From: Cafeteria roenbergensis | Lineage: Eukaryota > Sar > Bigyra > Bicosoecida > Cafeteriaceae | Assembly: GCA_008330645.1 (NCBI GenBank) | Contig: VLTN01000001.1 | Span: forward strand, 1,302,001 to 1,366,000 | Direction of reading: 5' to 3' | Length of the DNA stretch: 64,000 bases | Made by a program: the position numbers and the translations under genes | Notes under the pieces: model-generated | What the model was told of the DNA's origin: nothing | Database searches by the model: none | The model's input: only the letters and a program-made list of their open reading frames with translations | Part shown: piece after piece, positions 36,192 to 48,200 of the stretch | Layout: every line of letters begins with the position of its first letter | Position numbering within the stretch: the stretch's first letter is position 1

Positions 36192-36211
36192 GACCGGGCA
36201 GAGACGTCACG

Positions 36212-38954
36212 CTGTAGTGTCCGTGGCAACTTCCGGCGCCACGGGAAGGGCGGGGACCAGAGGCTGCACTTGGAAGCGGGCAGAGCCACCGCCTGCGCAA
36301 CACGCAGGCTGGCTCTCGGCACGAAACACAAACCTGGCCTGGCAGCAGTGGAGTGCTCAAGCGTGGCCACGAGCGTGTGGTGCCGTGATGGCGTGCGGCG
36401 GGCTGCGCGCTGCTGCGAGAAGTCCGTGTTTCGAGGGCGCTCGTCGCGCGGCATCATCACAATCAGCAGCAGCACCTGCACTCAATCATGATCCCCGCCC
36501 TTCCCACCCCAGTCGCACTCTCCCGCTCTCGCTCTCCGGTCGGGATGGGAGGCGCGAGGCCCCAGCCACACGACCTGCGGCCGCGGCTTAGTCGACCTCC
36601 TCCACCTTCACCGACTCAGCGGGGGCGCCCTCGTCCGCGCCGGGCATGCCGCCGCCAGGCATCCCGCCGGGCATGCCGCCGGGCATGCCTCCCGGCATGC
36701 CGCCGGCGCCGCCTTCGGCACCCTGGTACATCTTCACGAACACCGGGTTGACCACCTCCTCGAGCTCCTTCTGCTTGGCCTCGAACTCCTCCTTCTCGGC
36801 CTCGTGGTGGCTGTCCAGCCACTCCATGGCGGACTTGACGGCCGCCTCCACGGTCTCCTTCTCCTCCGCGGACAGCTTGCTCGCCAGCTTCTCGTCCGAG
36901 ATGGAGTTGCGCACGTTGTAGGCGTAGTTCTCAAGGCCGTTCTTGGCCTCGATGCGGGCCTTGTTGGCCTCGTCCTCGGCCTTGTTGGCCTCGGCCTCCG
37001 CCACCATGCGCTCGATGTCGTCCTTGGACAGGCGGCCCTTGTCGTTGGTGATGGTGATCTTGTTCTCCTTGCCGGTGGACTTCTCCACGGCCGACACGTT
37101 CAGGATGCCGTTGGCGTCGATGTCGTACGTCACCTCGATCTGCGGCACGCCGCGGGGCATCGGGGGGATGCCGTCGAGGTGGAACTTGCCGAGCAGGTTG
37201 TTGTCCTTGGTCATGGACCGCTCGCCCTCGTACACCTGGATGAGCACACCGGGCTGGTTGTCCGCGAAGGTGGAGAAGGTCTGCGACTTCTTGCACGGCA
37301 CGGTGGTGCCGCGCTTGATCAGCGTGGTGAACACGCCGCCGGCCGTCTCGAGGCCGAGCGACAGCGGGGTCACGTCGAGGAGCAGCAGCTCGTCGAGCTT
37401 GCTGGACTTGTGCGAGCCGTCCATGATGGCGGCCTGCACGGCGGCGCCGTACGCCACGGCCTCGTCCGGGTTGATGGACTTGCTCGGCTCCTGGCCGAAG
37501 AAGTCGGTCAGAAGCTTCTGCACGCGCGGGATGCGGGTGGAGCCGCCAACCAGCACCACGTCGTCGACCTTGTCCTTGGCGATCTTGGAATCCTTGAGCA
37601 CGCGCTCCACGGGCGCCATGGTCTTGCGGAAGAGCTCGCCGCACAGGTCCTCGAAGCGGGCGCGGGTGATGGAGATGTGGAAGTCGATGCCGTCGAAGAG
37701 GGAGTCGATCTCGATGTGCGCCGTCATGGACGACGACAGCGTGCGCTTAGCGCGCTCGCACGCGGTGCGAAGGCGGCGCTTGGCGCGCTCGTTGGTGTTC
37801 ATGTCCTTCTTGTGTGCTTGCGCTTGAAGGTGTCCATGCAGTAGTCCACGAGGCGGTTGTCGAAGTCCTCGCCGCCAAGGTGGGTGTCACCGCTGGTGGC
37901 CTTCACCTCGAAGATGCCGTCCTCCATGGTCAGCAGGGACACATCGAAGGTGCCGCCTCCGAGGTCGTAGATGAGCACGTTGCGCTCCTTGCCCTTCTTG
38001 TCAAGGCCGTACGCGATGGCGGCGGCCGTGGGCTCGTTGATGATGCGGGACACGTTCAGGCCCGCGATGGTGCCGGCGTCCTTGGTGGCCTGGCGCTGGC
38101 TGTCGTTGAAGTACGCCGGCACGGTCACCACGGCCGACGTCACGTCGGTGCCAAGGTAGGCCTCGGCCACGGCCTTCATCTTCTGAAGCACCATGGCGGA
38201 GATCTCCTCCGCGGCGTACGTCTTGGTCTCGCCCTTGAACTCGACCTGGATCATGGGCTTGTCGTGGTCGCCGGCCACAACCTTGAACGGCCAGTGGCGG
38301 GTGTCGGCCTGGACGATGGGGTCCGAGAACTTGCGCCCGATGAGGCGCTTGGCGTCGAACACCGTGTTGGTCGGGTTCATCGCGGCCTGGTTCTTGGCGG
38401 CGTCGCCGACGAGGCGCTCCGAGGCCGTGAAGGCCACGTACGACGGGGTGGTGCGGTTGCCCTGGTCGTTGGCGATGATCTCAACGCGCTGCGGGGGGAG
38501 AGGGAGCGGAGGAGCGGCGGGCAGGGAGGAGCGGAAAACGTTGGAATGCGGGCGCAGCTGGGTCAGCAGAATCTTCCAGAACACTGGCGCCACTCGCCGC
38601 CCTCGCCGGCAGCAACACCCGCCGCACGCCCCGGCCCCGCTCCCCGAGGCGCCCAGCCGTAGGACCGGGCGCCACGTGGGCGCGCGCAAGATGGGCGCGG
38701 GGACCCGGGGGGCTGGCGCGAGCGCGCGCGGTGGTGACGTGTCTGCAAAGTGGAGCGCCACCTGGCACTGGCCCGGCCGGGAGACTCACGTCATGCGCCC
38801 AGACGCCCACGCACGAGTACGTGGTGCCGAGGTCGATGCCGATGCAGGCACCCGCGCCGGAGGAAGCAGCTGCAGCCATGTCTAGAGTCGCGGTTTGTCT
38901 GAAAGAGTTCAGAGAGTGCCCTTGGACGAGCGCGCCCTCTTTTTTTCGCTTGCA
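36212..38954. repeat. Direct segmental duplication, copy B (2.74 kb)
   Basis: Partner of 29061..31801, same orientation, about 7.15 kb apart. It contains HSP70 copy B with its immediate 5' and 3' flanks. Its left border falls 20 bp upstream of the TBCC start codon, so the region that would normally be the TBCC promoter is HSP70 3' flank. Confidence 0.95.
36588..38879 (-). CDS. HSP70: Cytosolic HSP70, copy B (one frame break in the N-terminal third)
   Basis: Exon 1 is 38790..38879, exon 2 is 36588..38488, and the 301-bp intron is one G longer than in copy A. The motif order is as in copy A, including the EEVD end. Here the run of six G at 37162-37167 keeps the frame intact, but an extra TG at about 37811-37815 (TTCTTGTGTGCTTG against TTCTTGTGCTTG) breaks the frame in the ATPase domain, within the codons for FKRKHKKD. 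Ignoring it, the product is again 662 aa and appears identical to copy A. Each copy is thus intact exactly where the other is broken. Confidence 0.92.
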
Positions 38955-39211
38955 GGGCTGGGCAGAGCTGCAGAGCCTTCGCTTTGCGCGTTCAAAGCAT
39001 GCGGCAACGTTGAGACACGCGCTTTGCAGCGATGGCGATTCGACCAGGATCGTTGCTGGAGTGCGCGTGGCGCCAGTAACTTCGAGCTTCGTTTTTTGCG
39101 CGCAGCAAACCAATGGTGCTGCGCGGCAAGCGCGCTCGACTCATTCATCACACGATCAGGCAACTCTGGCCTGCAGCGGGCGGTCCGGAAGCGGTGGCCT
39201 TTGCGCCATCC
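38955..39211. other. Upstream region specific to HSP70 copy B
   Basis: 257 bp between the duplicated segment and the stop codon of the giant surface-protein gene. It must hold the distal HSP70-B promoter and the 3' end of the giant gene. It contains TTCGAGCTTCG at about 39080, which only loosely resembles a heat-shock element. Confidence 0.35.
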
Positions 39212-42200
39212 TCAGTGGCGTGGAGGGAGGAGCGACAGGGGGCTCTCCACTGTGTGGGAGGGGCGGTGCGTGGAGGAGGACGAGAAGCTGCTCTCTTGAG
39301 GCGGTTCGTCGTCGTCCGTGTCACCGCGCTCCTCATCTAGTTCTGCGGGCGGGCCTGACTCCGAGTCAAGGCCGCTAGCAAGCGCAGTTTGCATCTTGTT
39401 CAGACTTGTTGTCGACAGCGACGCGGACTGGACGTTCTTCCGTGCCTTCTTGACGCTACGGCGCACCATGTCCACGAGCACGACGCCAACCGAAGCGGTG
39501 AGGACCAGGACGTTGGAGCCGACGATCAGGACCGTGGCCAAAGTCGCAGCAAGGGGAGGCTCGTTCGGATCCCACGGGGAAGACACGAGGATCGGGACGC
39601 ATGCCAGCGTGATGCACGCGGAGGTCAGAGCCAGAGTCTCCAAGCGGTTGAGCGTCGGCAGCTCGTATGGCTGCACGGTCGTGTGCGCGACCAAGAACAC
39701 CACCGCAACGCAGAGCGCGGCCATAGCTTGTTCGAGCGTACCTCCCGATGCAAGTAGAACTGTCGCACCAGCGACCAGCGTCTTCCTGGCCATGTTGACG
39801 ACCTCCCACACTTGAGCGCCGCTTCGTCTGCGGAACCCGCGGAACAGGAACCCCCACCTCTGGATCGTTTTCGGCTCAAACAGGTGGGCCGTAGCCTCGA
39901 GATCCTCCTCCTGCTCAGCGGCAGCGGCGGCTGCAGCCGCCGCTGCCGCCTGCTCCCCGAGAGCGCCGCACCCGAGCATCGTGCGCACGGTGGCGCACGC
40001 CCTGCCCGATGCAGCAGCACAGCCCCCCTTTTCCCGACACCATCGAGGCGGCTTCGGGCACAAGAGGGCCCTCAGTGCAAGGGCAGGAAGACCAAGGGTC
40101 ATAAGTATTAGGGCGGGCAGGGCAACGCTCAGCCTTGCCAAAGTCACCGCGCCGTCTGAGCAGTCCACGTTGGGATCCTGTGTGAGCACCCAGTGCGTTG
40201 CCTCCGGCTGGTCCACGGGAAAGAGCCTCCGGCACGCCAGCAGCCCGAACGCAGCCTTTGTGACTGAGGCGTGCGTCACAAACCCGATGAGAATCGCCGC
40301 CACGACAACGCGCTCCAGCCACAAGCTGCTCATCGACGAGCAAGTGACAGGAGCGACGATCGAATCCGGCGGCTCGCCCCCACCCGCCTCGCCTCGCTCC
40401 TCTGCATCCTCCTCCTCGTCGTCGTCCTCGCGAGATGCGGCGGCCGCCTTGCGTCGCGACTTCTTTGACAAGCACATTTGAAGGGCCAAAACAGCTGCCG
40501 ACCAAAGCATCAGAGCTGGGGAGGAAAGGACCACGCCGGCAGCACGGCCGACAGCAGTCGCGACAGTTTCGCCCAGGAAGCACTCGACCCCGAGGCCTGC
40601 GGTGGAGAAGCTGGATGTAACCTGGCCTGCCTCAAAGATGCTCAGCACTGCAGGTGGCCAGGCAAGCCTGACGCCACTGATGATGCTGAGCAGCTGCAAA
40701 TGATTGAACAGCAATTTGAGCACCAGTGCCGCCATTCCCGCGCGCACGGCCTTGAGCCGCTTCTTCTTCGAGTCCTTGCCCTTGCTCCGCTGCTTGGTGC
40801 CCAGGATGGCAATGGAGAGACGCGCCATACGCGACTGACGTCTGCTACGAGGCGACACACCTGTTGGCTTGGGCGAGTCCGGAGAGGGCCGCGTGCCCGA
40901 GCCACCGGGCGACGGTGCATCCTGGATCGTGTCCAGTGCGGGAGGCGCCTTGCTGGAGCTCTTGCCGCGCATGTTCGAGCGCAGCCTGTTTGCAGCGTTG
41001 CGAATGGTTGCGCCGCCGGTGCTGGCCATTCCGGCCGAGGCCACGGCAAGGCTCCTCCGGCTGAGGACCGACGACGGCAGGGGACGGCGTGCAGTCGACG
41101 GTGACTCAGGCCGCGCCTTTCCACCTGGGCTTGCCAGCCGTGCATGAGCGCTGCGCACGCCGCCACTCGGCGAAGCTGGCCTCCCGATCGTGGCAGCAAG
41201 CGAGCTAGCTCTGCGAAACTTTGCTATGGGGTTCGAGGCCGCGAGACTGGCGGCCACCTCCAGCTCCTCGCGAGGGAGTTTGGCTGCTAGGGCGGCGTTC
41301 GCCTCTGCTCCTCGAACGGCGCGGAGGACAAACACTGCTACAACCAAGAGAGCGGCTAGCCCCACGCCAAGGAGCAGAGCCAGAGCCCCAGCGTTGCCTT
41401 CGCCGCACGCGGCGCAGCCCCCTCCAACGTCAACGTGGTATCCTGATGCACAGGCATGGCAGAGCACGCCAGTGCGCCCCAAACCACACCCCTCCATTCT
41501 GGCCGGGTCCAGCCTCCCAGAAGACGAGCCGCTCTCCCCGCTCTGCTGAAAGGCGAGAGCGGTCTGCACCAGCAGTCGCCGGCTGCCCGTCGGCAGCTCA
41601 GCTGATGCCACGACCGCCGACACCGCGCCCGCCCCTCCCGCCGACGCGTTCGTTGCCGACGCGCTGGCCGCTGGAAGCGGTGCCACGACTCCTCGGCAGG
41701 CCTCCGCTGGGTCACAGGCCGCGAACCCCAACCCCACGGAACTCCACGGCACGCGCCACCATCCAGGGCGCGCGGTCACGTTGCGCGACGGCAGGCCACC
41801 ACACACCGCCTGGGCAAGGCACGGCTGGCACCTCCAGTTGTGCAGGGCCAAGTTTGTGCTCAGGAACTGGTTCTCTGTGCAGTCGGCTACGACCGCACTT
41901 GTTGACTCCGAAAACGCTCCGGGAAGGTCGAACGTCGTGCGCCCTGCCACCCGCACAAAGACTGGCTCGTCGAATGCGACTGTGAACGTCGAGCGGTGAA
42001 GGTGCCAGTGGGAGTTGGCAGCTGCGCGCTGCACGCCAGCAAGAGTTGAGCCGGCCTCGCCTGGCTGGGTGTCAGCCGTCTGTTGCATGCGAAACCCGGT
42101 GCTGCGCGTTACCTCGCGCACCGCGAGGGCCGAACCTGCCCAGTGGCGTTCCTCTGGCTCGCTGAGCCCCGTTCCCGCAAGCGCCTTGGCAGAGAGCAGC

Positions 42201-45200
42201 TGAACCTCAAAGCTGTCGGCAGCGTCGTACGCTGCCAACGCCGCTGACGCTTCGGCTGCAATGGCATTGTTCACGCTCTCCTCGTCCTCCTCCGCGACAA
42301 AGGCCCACTGCACCGTGATCTCAAACGGCTGGCCCTCTGTTCGGATGGCGCTCACCGCCCAAGGCGAGACAAGCGGAGGTTGGCCGGCAACGACCCCGGT
42401 TGCCGCCACCTGGCTCGAAGTCGTCGACACCGTGCACGTGCCTACGGTAGTGCACACCACAAACGTGAGCGTCGGCGCCATCCCCCCACTGGCGGCTTCG
42501 ATCGCAGCAGGGCTCATTTGCCAAAGCGGGAGGGATGCTGGGACGACGCAAGTCATCGCTGACTCGGAGCTCCACGCCCAAGAAGCGCACGGTGCGCTGC
42601 CTCCTCCAGCAGTGTTCGAGACAACTGTTGCATTTGCGATATCCGCAGGGCTGAGGCCAAGACCTTCGCCAAGCAGCGTAACGACGCTGCCTCGGCCCGC
42701 GGCCCTTGGCTCCGCGGACGTGATGCGAGGCGCAGGCTTGCCTTCGAAAATACCAAGCGCCTCAGGCGAACGTCGGCCGGCGACTTCGGCTTGGATGACC
42801 CCGCCCTTGCCGGCCGCGAAGCCGTCCCGCAGGTCAAGGTTCTCGCAGAGCGCGCAGTCGGCCCTCGACGGGTCCAGCCGAACTGACCCGCAACTCACCC
42901 CACCAATTACGATAGACTGAAGCTTGTGAGCGGCCCTCGCTGGAGGCAAGTTCGTCCCGCAAACTTGCACCTGTGCCACAACCGCCCCGGGCAGCAAGGT
43001 CGCGGGGATAACTTCGGATAGGGACGGACTTTCGTACGACAGCACCGACGCCGCAGACACTGAGCCCGACGCCATGACAACGCTGACGGCAACTCGGCCA
43101 GCACCAGGCGGCACAGTAGCCTCCACTGTCAGCTGGTCGAGCCAGGCTGCTGCCCGGAGCACGTCGCTGCCCGGAGACAACTGTCTGCCCATGACACCTC
43201 CAGACTCTCCCCCTTCGGGCGAGAGGCCATGGCAGGGCGATGTGCTGCCGTTGACAGGAACTGGCTCGTCAGCGTCGCGAAAGCACACTCCTGCAACGTC
43301 AGCGGCGTTGCGGCCAAAGCCACTGCCAACAATCCGAATCGTGGAGCCTCCGCTGGTTGGCATGCTAACCGCGGCAATGGCAGTCACAGACGGACCTGCC
43401 ACCCCGTCAAACACTCCCACAGTGGGGGCGCTCCATTGCCCGGCCACCTTGACTCTCACCACCTGAGGATCAGTCCAAACGGCCGGCGCATGGAAGCCAG
43501 TGCAGAGTAGCTCAGTGCCGCTTTCCAGCACGCTCACCGAGGGGCAAGCGGTGCCCCCCAGCTCAAGAACGTCGATGTCCTCGCTTCTGATGCCAAGCGA
43601 CTGCCCTGAGACCAGGACTGTTGCATTGGACGCCCCTGCCAACACATAGCCAGGCGTACAGGCGCTGACGGAAGGCCGAGCGAAGGCCAACGCGACAGGC
43701 GCAGATCCAGAAGTCACTCCATACTTGTTTGCCAGCCTGAGCAGCGAGCCCTGCGCCGCGCTATCCCGCAGCATCACGCGAAGTCTGGAGCCCTGGCTCT
43801 GCGGTAAGAACTCCAGTCCGGCCAGCGCAGCTCGTGACCCGTCGATCGTGACATCTGCATCCCCAGTCGCTGTTCCAAGGTATGTGCCAGTGATTTCTGC
43901 TTCCCAGGTGCGGGGCAGCGTCGGGCTAAGCTGGGCCACGGACACCGCCTGCACGGACGGCGCCGACACGCCCAAGAACAGCCCGCTCGCACCGGCCGTC
44001 TGGCCCAGCACAGTCACGTTCACTGTGCGCTCCGACGGCCAGGCCAGCGGTGCGTCCAGACCCTCGCAAGCCACCACGCGGCGAGCAACCACCACGCGCA
44101 GCGACGGACACCTCACGCCTCCGACAAACGCGCTGTCAAAGTCGGCCGTGGTGCGCCCGAGCGACGTGCCCGTCAGGTTCACGCTCACGCCTCGCGCCCC
44201 CACAAGCACCTGAGCCGGCGACACGCTGGTCAGCGTGGGCCGCTGGAACACCACGCCCGGCGAGGGGGCAGACGAAACGCCCCAACGGTTCGTCACCACG
44301 ATGGTCCCGCCCTCCACGGCCGAGCCGTCCAGCTCCACGTCCATCAAGAGGCCCGCGCTGCCGGGCGCGATGGACCACGCCGCCACTGGCTGGCCGTCCA
44401 TAGTCACGCTCTGCACGTCGGCGGCCGAGCTGCCGAGTGCCGACCCGGTGAGTCTCGAGCCCCACCGGCGGGGCGAGAGGTCGCTGAGCTGGGCCACGGA
44501 CACCGCCTGCACGGACGGCGCCGACACGCCCAAGAACAGCCCGCTCGCACCGGCCGTCTGGCCCAGCACAGTCACGTTCACTGTGCGCTCCGACGGCCAG
44601 GCCAGCGGTGCGTCCAGACCCTCGCAAGCCACCACACGGCGAGCAACCACCACGCGCAGCGACGGACACCTCACGCCTCCGACAAACGCGCTGTCAAAGT
44701 CGGCCGTGGTGCGCCCGAGCGACGTGCCCGTCAGGTTCACGCTCACGCCTCGCGCCCCCACAAGCACCTGAGCCGGCGACACGCTGGTCAGCGTGGGCCG
44801 CTGGAACACCACGCCCGGCGAGGGGGCAGACGAAACGCCCCAACGGTTCGTCACCACGATGGTCCCGCCCTCCACGGCCGAGCCGTCCAGCTCCACGTCC
44901 ATCGAGAGGCCCGCGCTGCCGGGCGTGATGGACCACGCTGCCACTGGCTGGCCGTCCATAGTCACGCTCTGCACGTCGGCGGCCGAGCTGCCGAGTGCCG
45001 ACCCGGTGAGTCTCGAGCCCCACCGGCGGGGCGAGAGGTCGCTGAGCTGGGCCACGGACACCGCCTGCACTGACGGCCGCCCAATGCCTTCAAAGAGGCC
45101 CCTGACGATGCCAGAAGACTTGCCCCCGACCGCCAACTGCAGCTCACGCGGCGCGGGAAACCCGGTCGGAGGCACGGTCAGTCTTGTGCACGCCACAGAC

Positions 45201-48200
45201 TGGCCGGGGGTTCGCACGCTCGCCTCGCTACACAGCACGCCGCCAATGACAATTGAATCGATTTGGCCGTCCAAGAGCGCAAGGTCTGTCCCATTGATCT
45301 CCACCGTGGTGTTGACTGCACCTGCGAGTACGCTTGCCGGGAACAAGCTGGTGACTAGCGGGGAGTTGTAGCTCACGGGGAGCTGCTTGGCGGCAAACTG
45401 GCCTGCTGCCGAAATATGGACGGAGGCTGTGCCAACTCCTGGTGGTGCCAGGCAGCGAAGCTCGCCGTCCGGGTTTTCAGCCGAACGTGACACATTCGTG
45501 CACAGGCCAAAGGGGCGGACCTCCACTTGCGGTAGAGCGGCTTCGTCCGACCCGAACCCAGCGCCTTGGACCACGAGGGTGCCGCCCCCGCTGGTCGGCA
45601 TCCCGCCCTCCACGATTACGGCGACAAATCGCGGGAAAGCGAAGCTCAGGCTGCTGCTTTCCGCGACCAGGTCCGCCCGAATTGCATCTGTGCCGAACCG
45701 GACAGCAACGCTCAGCGACCCCGGGCCGCCTGTTCCGGCAGGGAGGACGGTGCACTCCAACGAGGACAGCGAAGTGAAGCTGCACCCCCGAACTCGGCGT
45801 GTCCACGCGGAAATGCCGAAGCTGCCTCCGCCAGAGAGCCAAACGCTGAGCGAGGCATTGGAGGCCCCAGAGACGGCCGGACTGAGAACGCCAGCTGTTG
45901 CTCTGTCGGCACCGTCGTCCCGAACGCTCTCCAAAAGGCCAGCCCATCCCAGCCCCCCCTGGATACGCAGCTTGGTGGAGCCTTCGCTTGAACCGCGCGG
46001 CAGGAAGCTGCTGCTGCCGGCCACAGACGCAACGAGGCCGAGTGCGGTTGAATTCGGACCAGTCGGGGCCACCAGCTCGCGCCACCCGAATTCAACCGGG
46101 GTCAAGCACACTTGAGCCCCGCTCAGTGCAGATGCGCCGACGAGCCCCGTCGGGCACAGCTGCGAGTTTTTAAGGCTCGCTGGCTCTCCCTGAATCCTGG
46201 TGGCGCGTGCGGCATCACCGCCCATGCCGGCTTGGTCCACGCCGTTGAAGACATCGCTGCCGGTGGCCAGCACCCCTTGCTGCCACGCGGCCGGTGACCC
46301 CGCGAGAGTCAAGTCAATGAGCCAGGGCGCCGCGCCGCCCCCAGGTGCTGTCTGAAACAGCTCGGGGGAGAGGACCGGTCGCGAGGCCCCGGGGTTCAAG
46401 GACGACGCAGCGCTCACCACGGAATCGCACATCTTGGGACGGTGCAGTGACAGCCGACGGCTTTCGTCCAGCGCAACCCCCGCGTTCACCCCTTCTGCTT
46501 GCACCCAAGGCCCAAGCTGGCCATGCTCGTTGCCCCCAAAAGCCATGACCCGCCCGCTCTCGAGAGCAACGACGGTGTGAGTGTCGCCCGCAGCGACAGC
46601 CGTGGCTCGCTCGCCCAGCGGCACTGGGGGAATCTTGTCCACGGATGTCGTGGGATCTGTGCCTAGCGACTCGAACGCTCCGCGCCCGAGCTGGCCCTCC
46701 ACCCCGCGGCCAAAGGTCACAACGGCGCCGCTTGACAGCAACGCGACGGCATGCGCGCTGCCTGCGGCGATGGCGGTCACGGGCTCTGGAAACGGAGGCC
46801 ATGTCCCTTCCATGCCCACAGTCTGAGTGATCCCTGCCGACACCGTGGTGTTGTCCGTCGTGCCAAGTTGGCCGTCACGGTTGCTTCCCCAGGCCACGAC
46901 TCGCCCGTCATCCGTCAGAGCGTAGGAGGTTGTGTCGCCGGAGGCAATCGCCACGAATCGCTCTGGGCGGGAGACGGCGAGTGCGAGGTACGGAGGCGGC
47001 GAGCCCTCCCTGCTTGGCGTCGCGGAGGTTGTTGCCTTGCCGCAAAACGTCAGGGTGCCGGCCGAGCTAAGCAGCATGGTGTGGGTAGGACCGCAGGCGA
47101 TGGACCGCATGTTCCGCAAACCCGTGTCGGCGATCTGGTCTGCGTCGACGCTGCTCGACAGGCAGTTGGCTCCATCTGTCCCGGCGCCCGACGCGAACAC
47201 CTTGCCGGATGCCGTGAGCGCAACGTAGAAAAACGTTCCCGTGCACACTTGCGCGACTGAATCCCCGATGGGCAGTGGCTCGACATCTTCTGCAGACTGG
47301 CCGGGCAGCTTTGTCACTCGAAGTAGACCATCGGACGTCAGCCACACGCCGGTCGAGTGAAGAGCCCCAAACTCAAACAGCGCGTCGAGCACAGACACAG
47401 ACACAACGTCCAGGGTCTTGTTTGTCGAGGCGTTGACGAAGGCGTTGATGCGGAACAAGTGCTCGTTGTCTTCCAGCCAGTTACCAGCCAGAGTGCCGCC
47501 AAGCAAGGCACGATCTGCCAGCGCAGCAAACTTGCCGTCGTCACCCCGCACCACGCTGGACTTGCGACCGGCCCATATCGCCACGGCGGCGGATCGAAGT
47601 CCCGTGTTTCCCACGACGTGTGAGGCAGACCGGACGTAGCCACTGATGGCGCATGCCTTCCGCTCCACAGCGTCGAGCTGCCGGGCGTGCGGGGAGAGCG
47701 ATGTGACAGCGTCGTCAGAGTCGGCGTGCGTCCTGCTCGCCCGGCTGCCCAGGCCAAGCTGCCCGTCTGCGCTCGCGCCGCTCCCTCGCAGCTCCCCGTC
47801 TTGCGTCAGGAGCAGCACAAAGGCAGCTCCCGCCTCGACAGCCACAACAGGGGCACCAACGCTGCTTGGGCCAGCCAAAAACGGCAGGGAATCCATCGAG
47901 CTGCCCACGCTTCCAAGGCTCCGACGCGAGAGCCGCCCGGACAGGCTCGAGCCCCAGGCTCGGACCGACCCGTCCTCCAGCACTGCCCCGCTGAAGTCCA
48001 CCCCAGCAAAGAGCGACACTGCTCGGCCACCAAGCACAACCCGTCCAAGCCGGCAAGGTGTGGTCGTCGGCGAGCGCCCTCCGTCGGCGGCATTGCCAAG
48101 TCCCAGCTGGCCAGAATCTCCGCGGCCTGCGACGAACACCCCGCCGTCCCGGGTCAAGAACAGGGAGTGCTGATCGCCAAGAGTGGCCGCAACGATGGAA

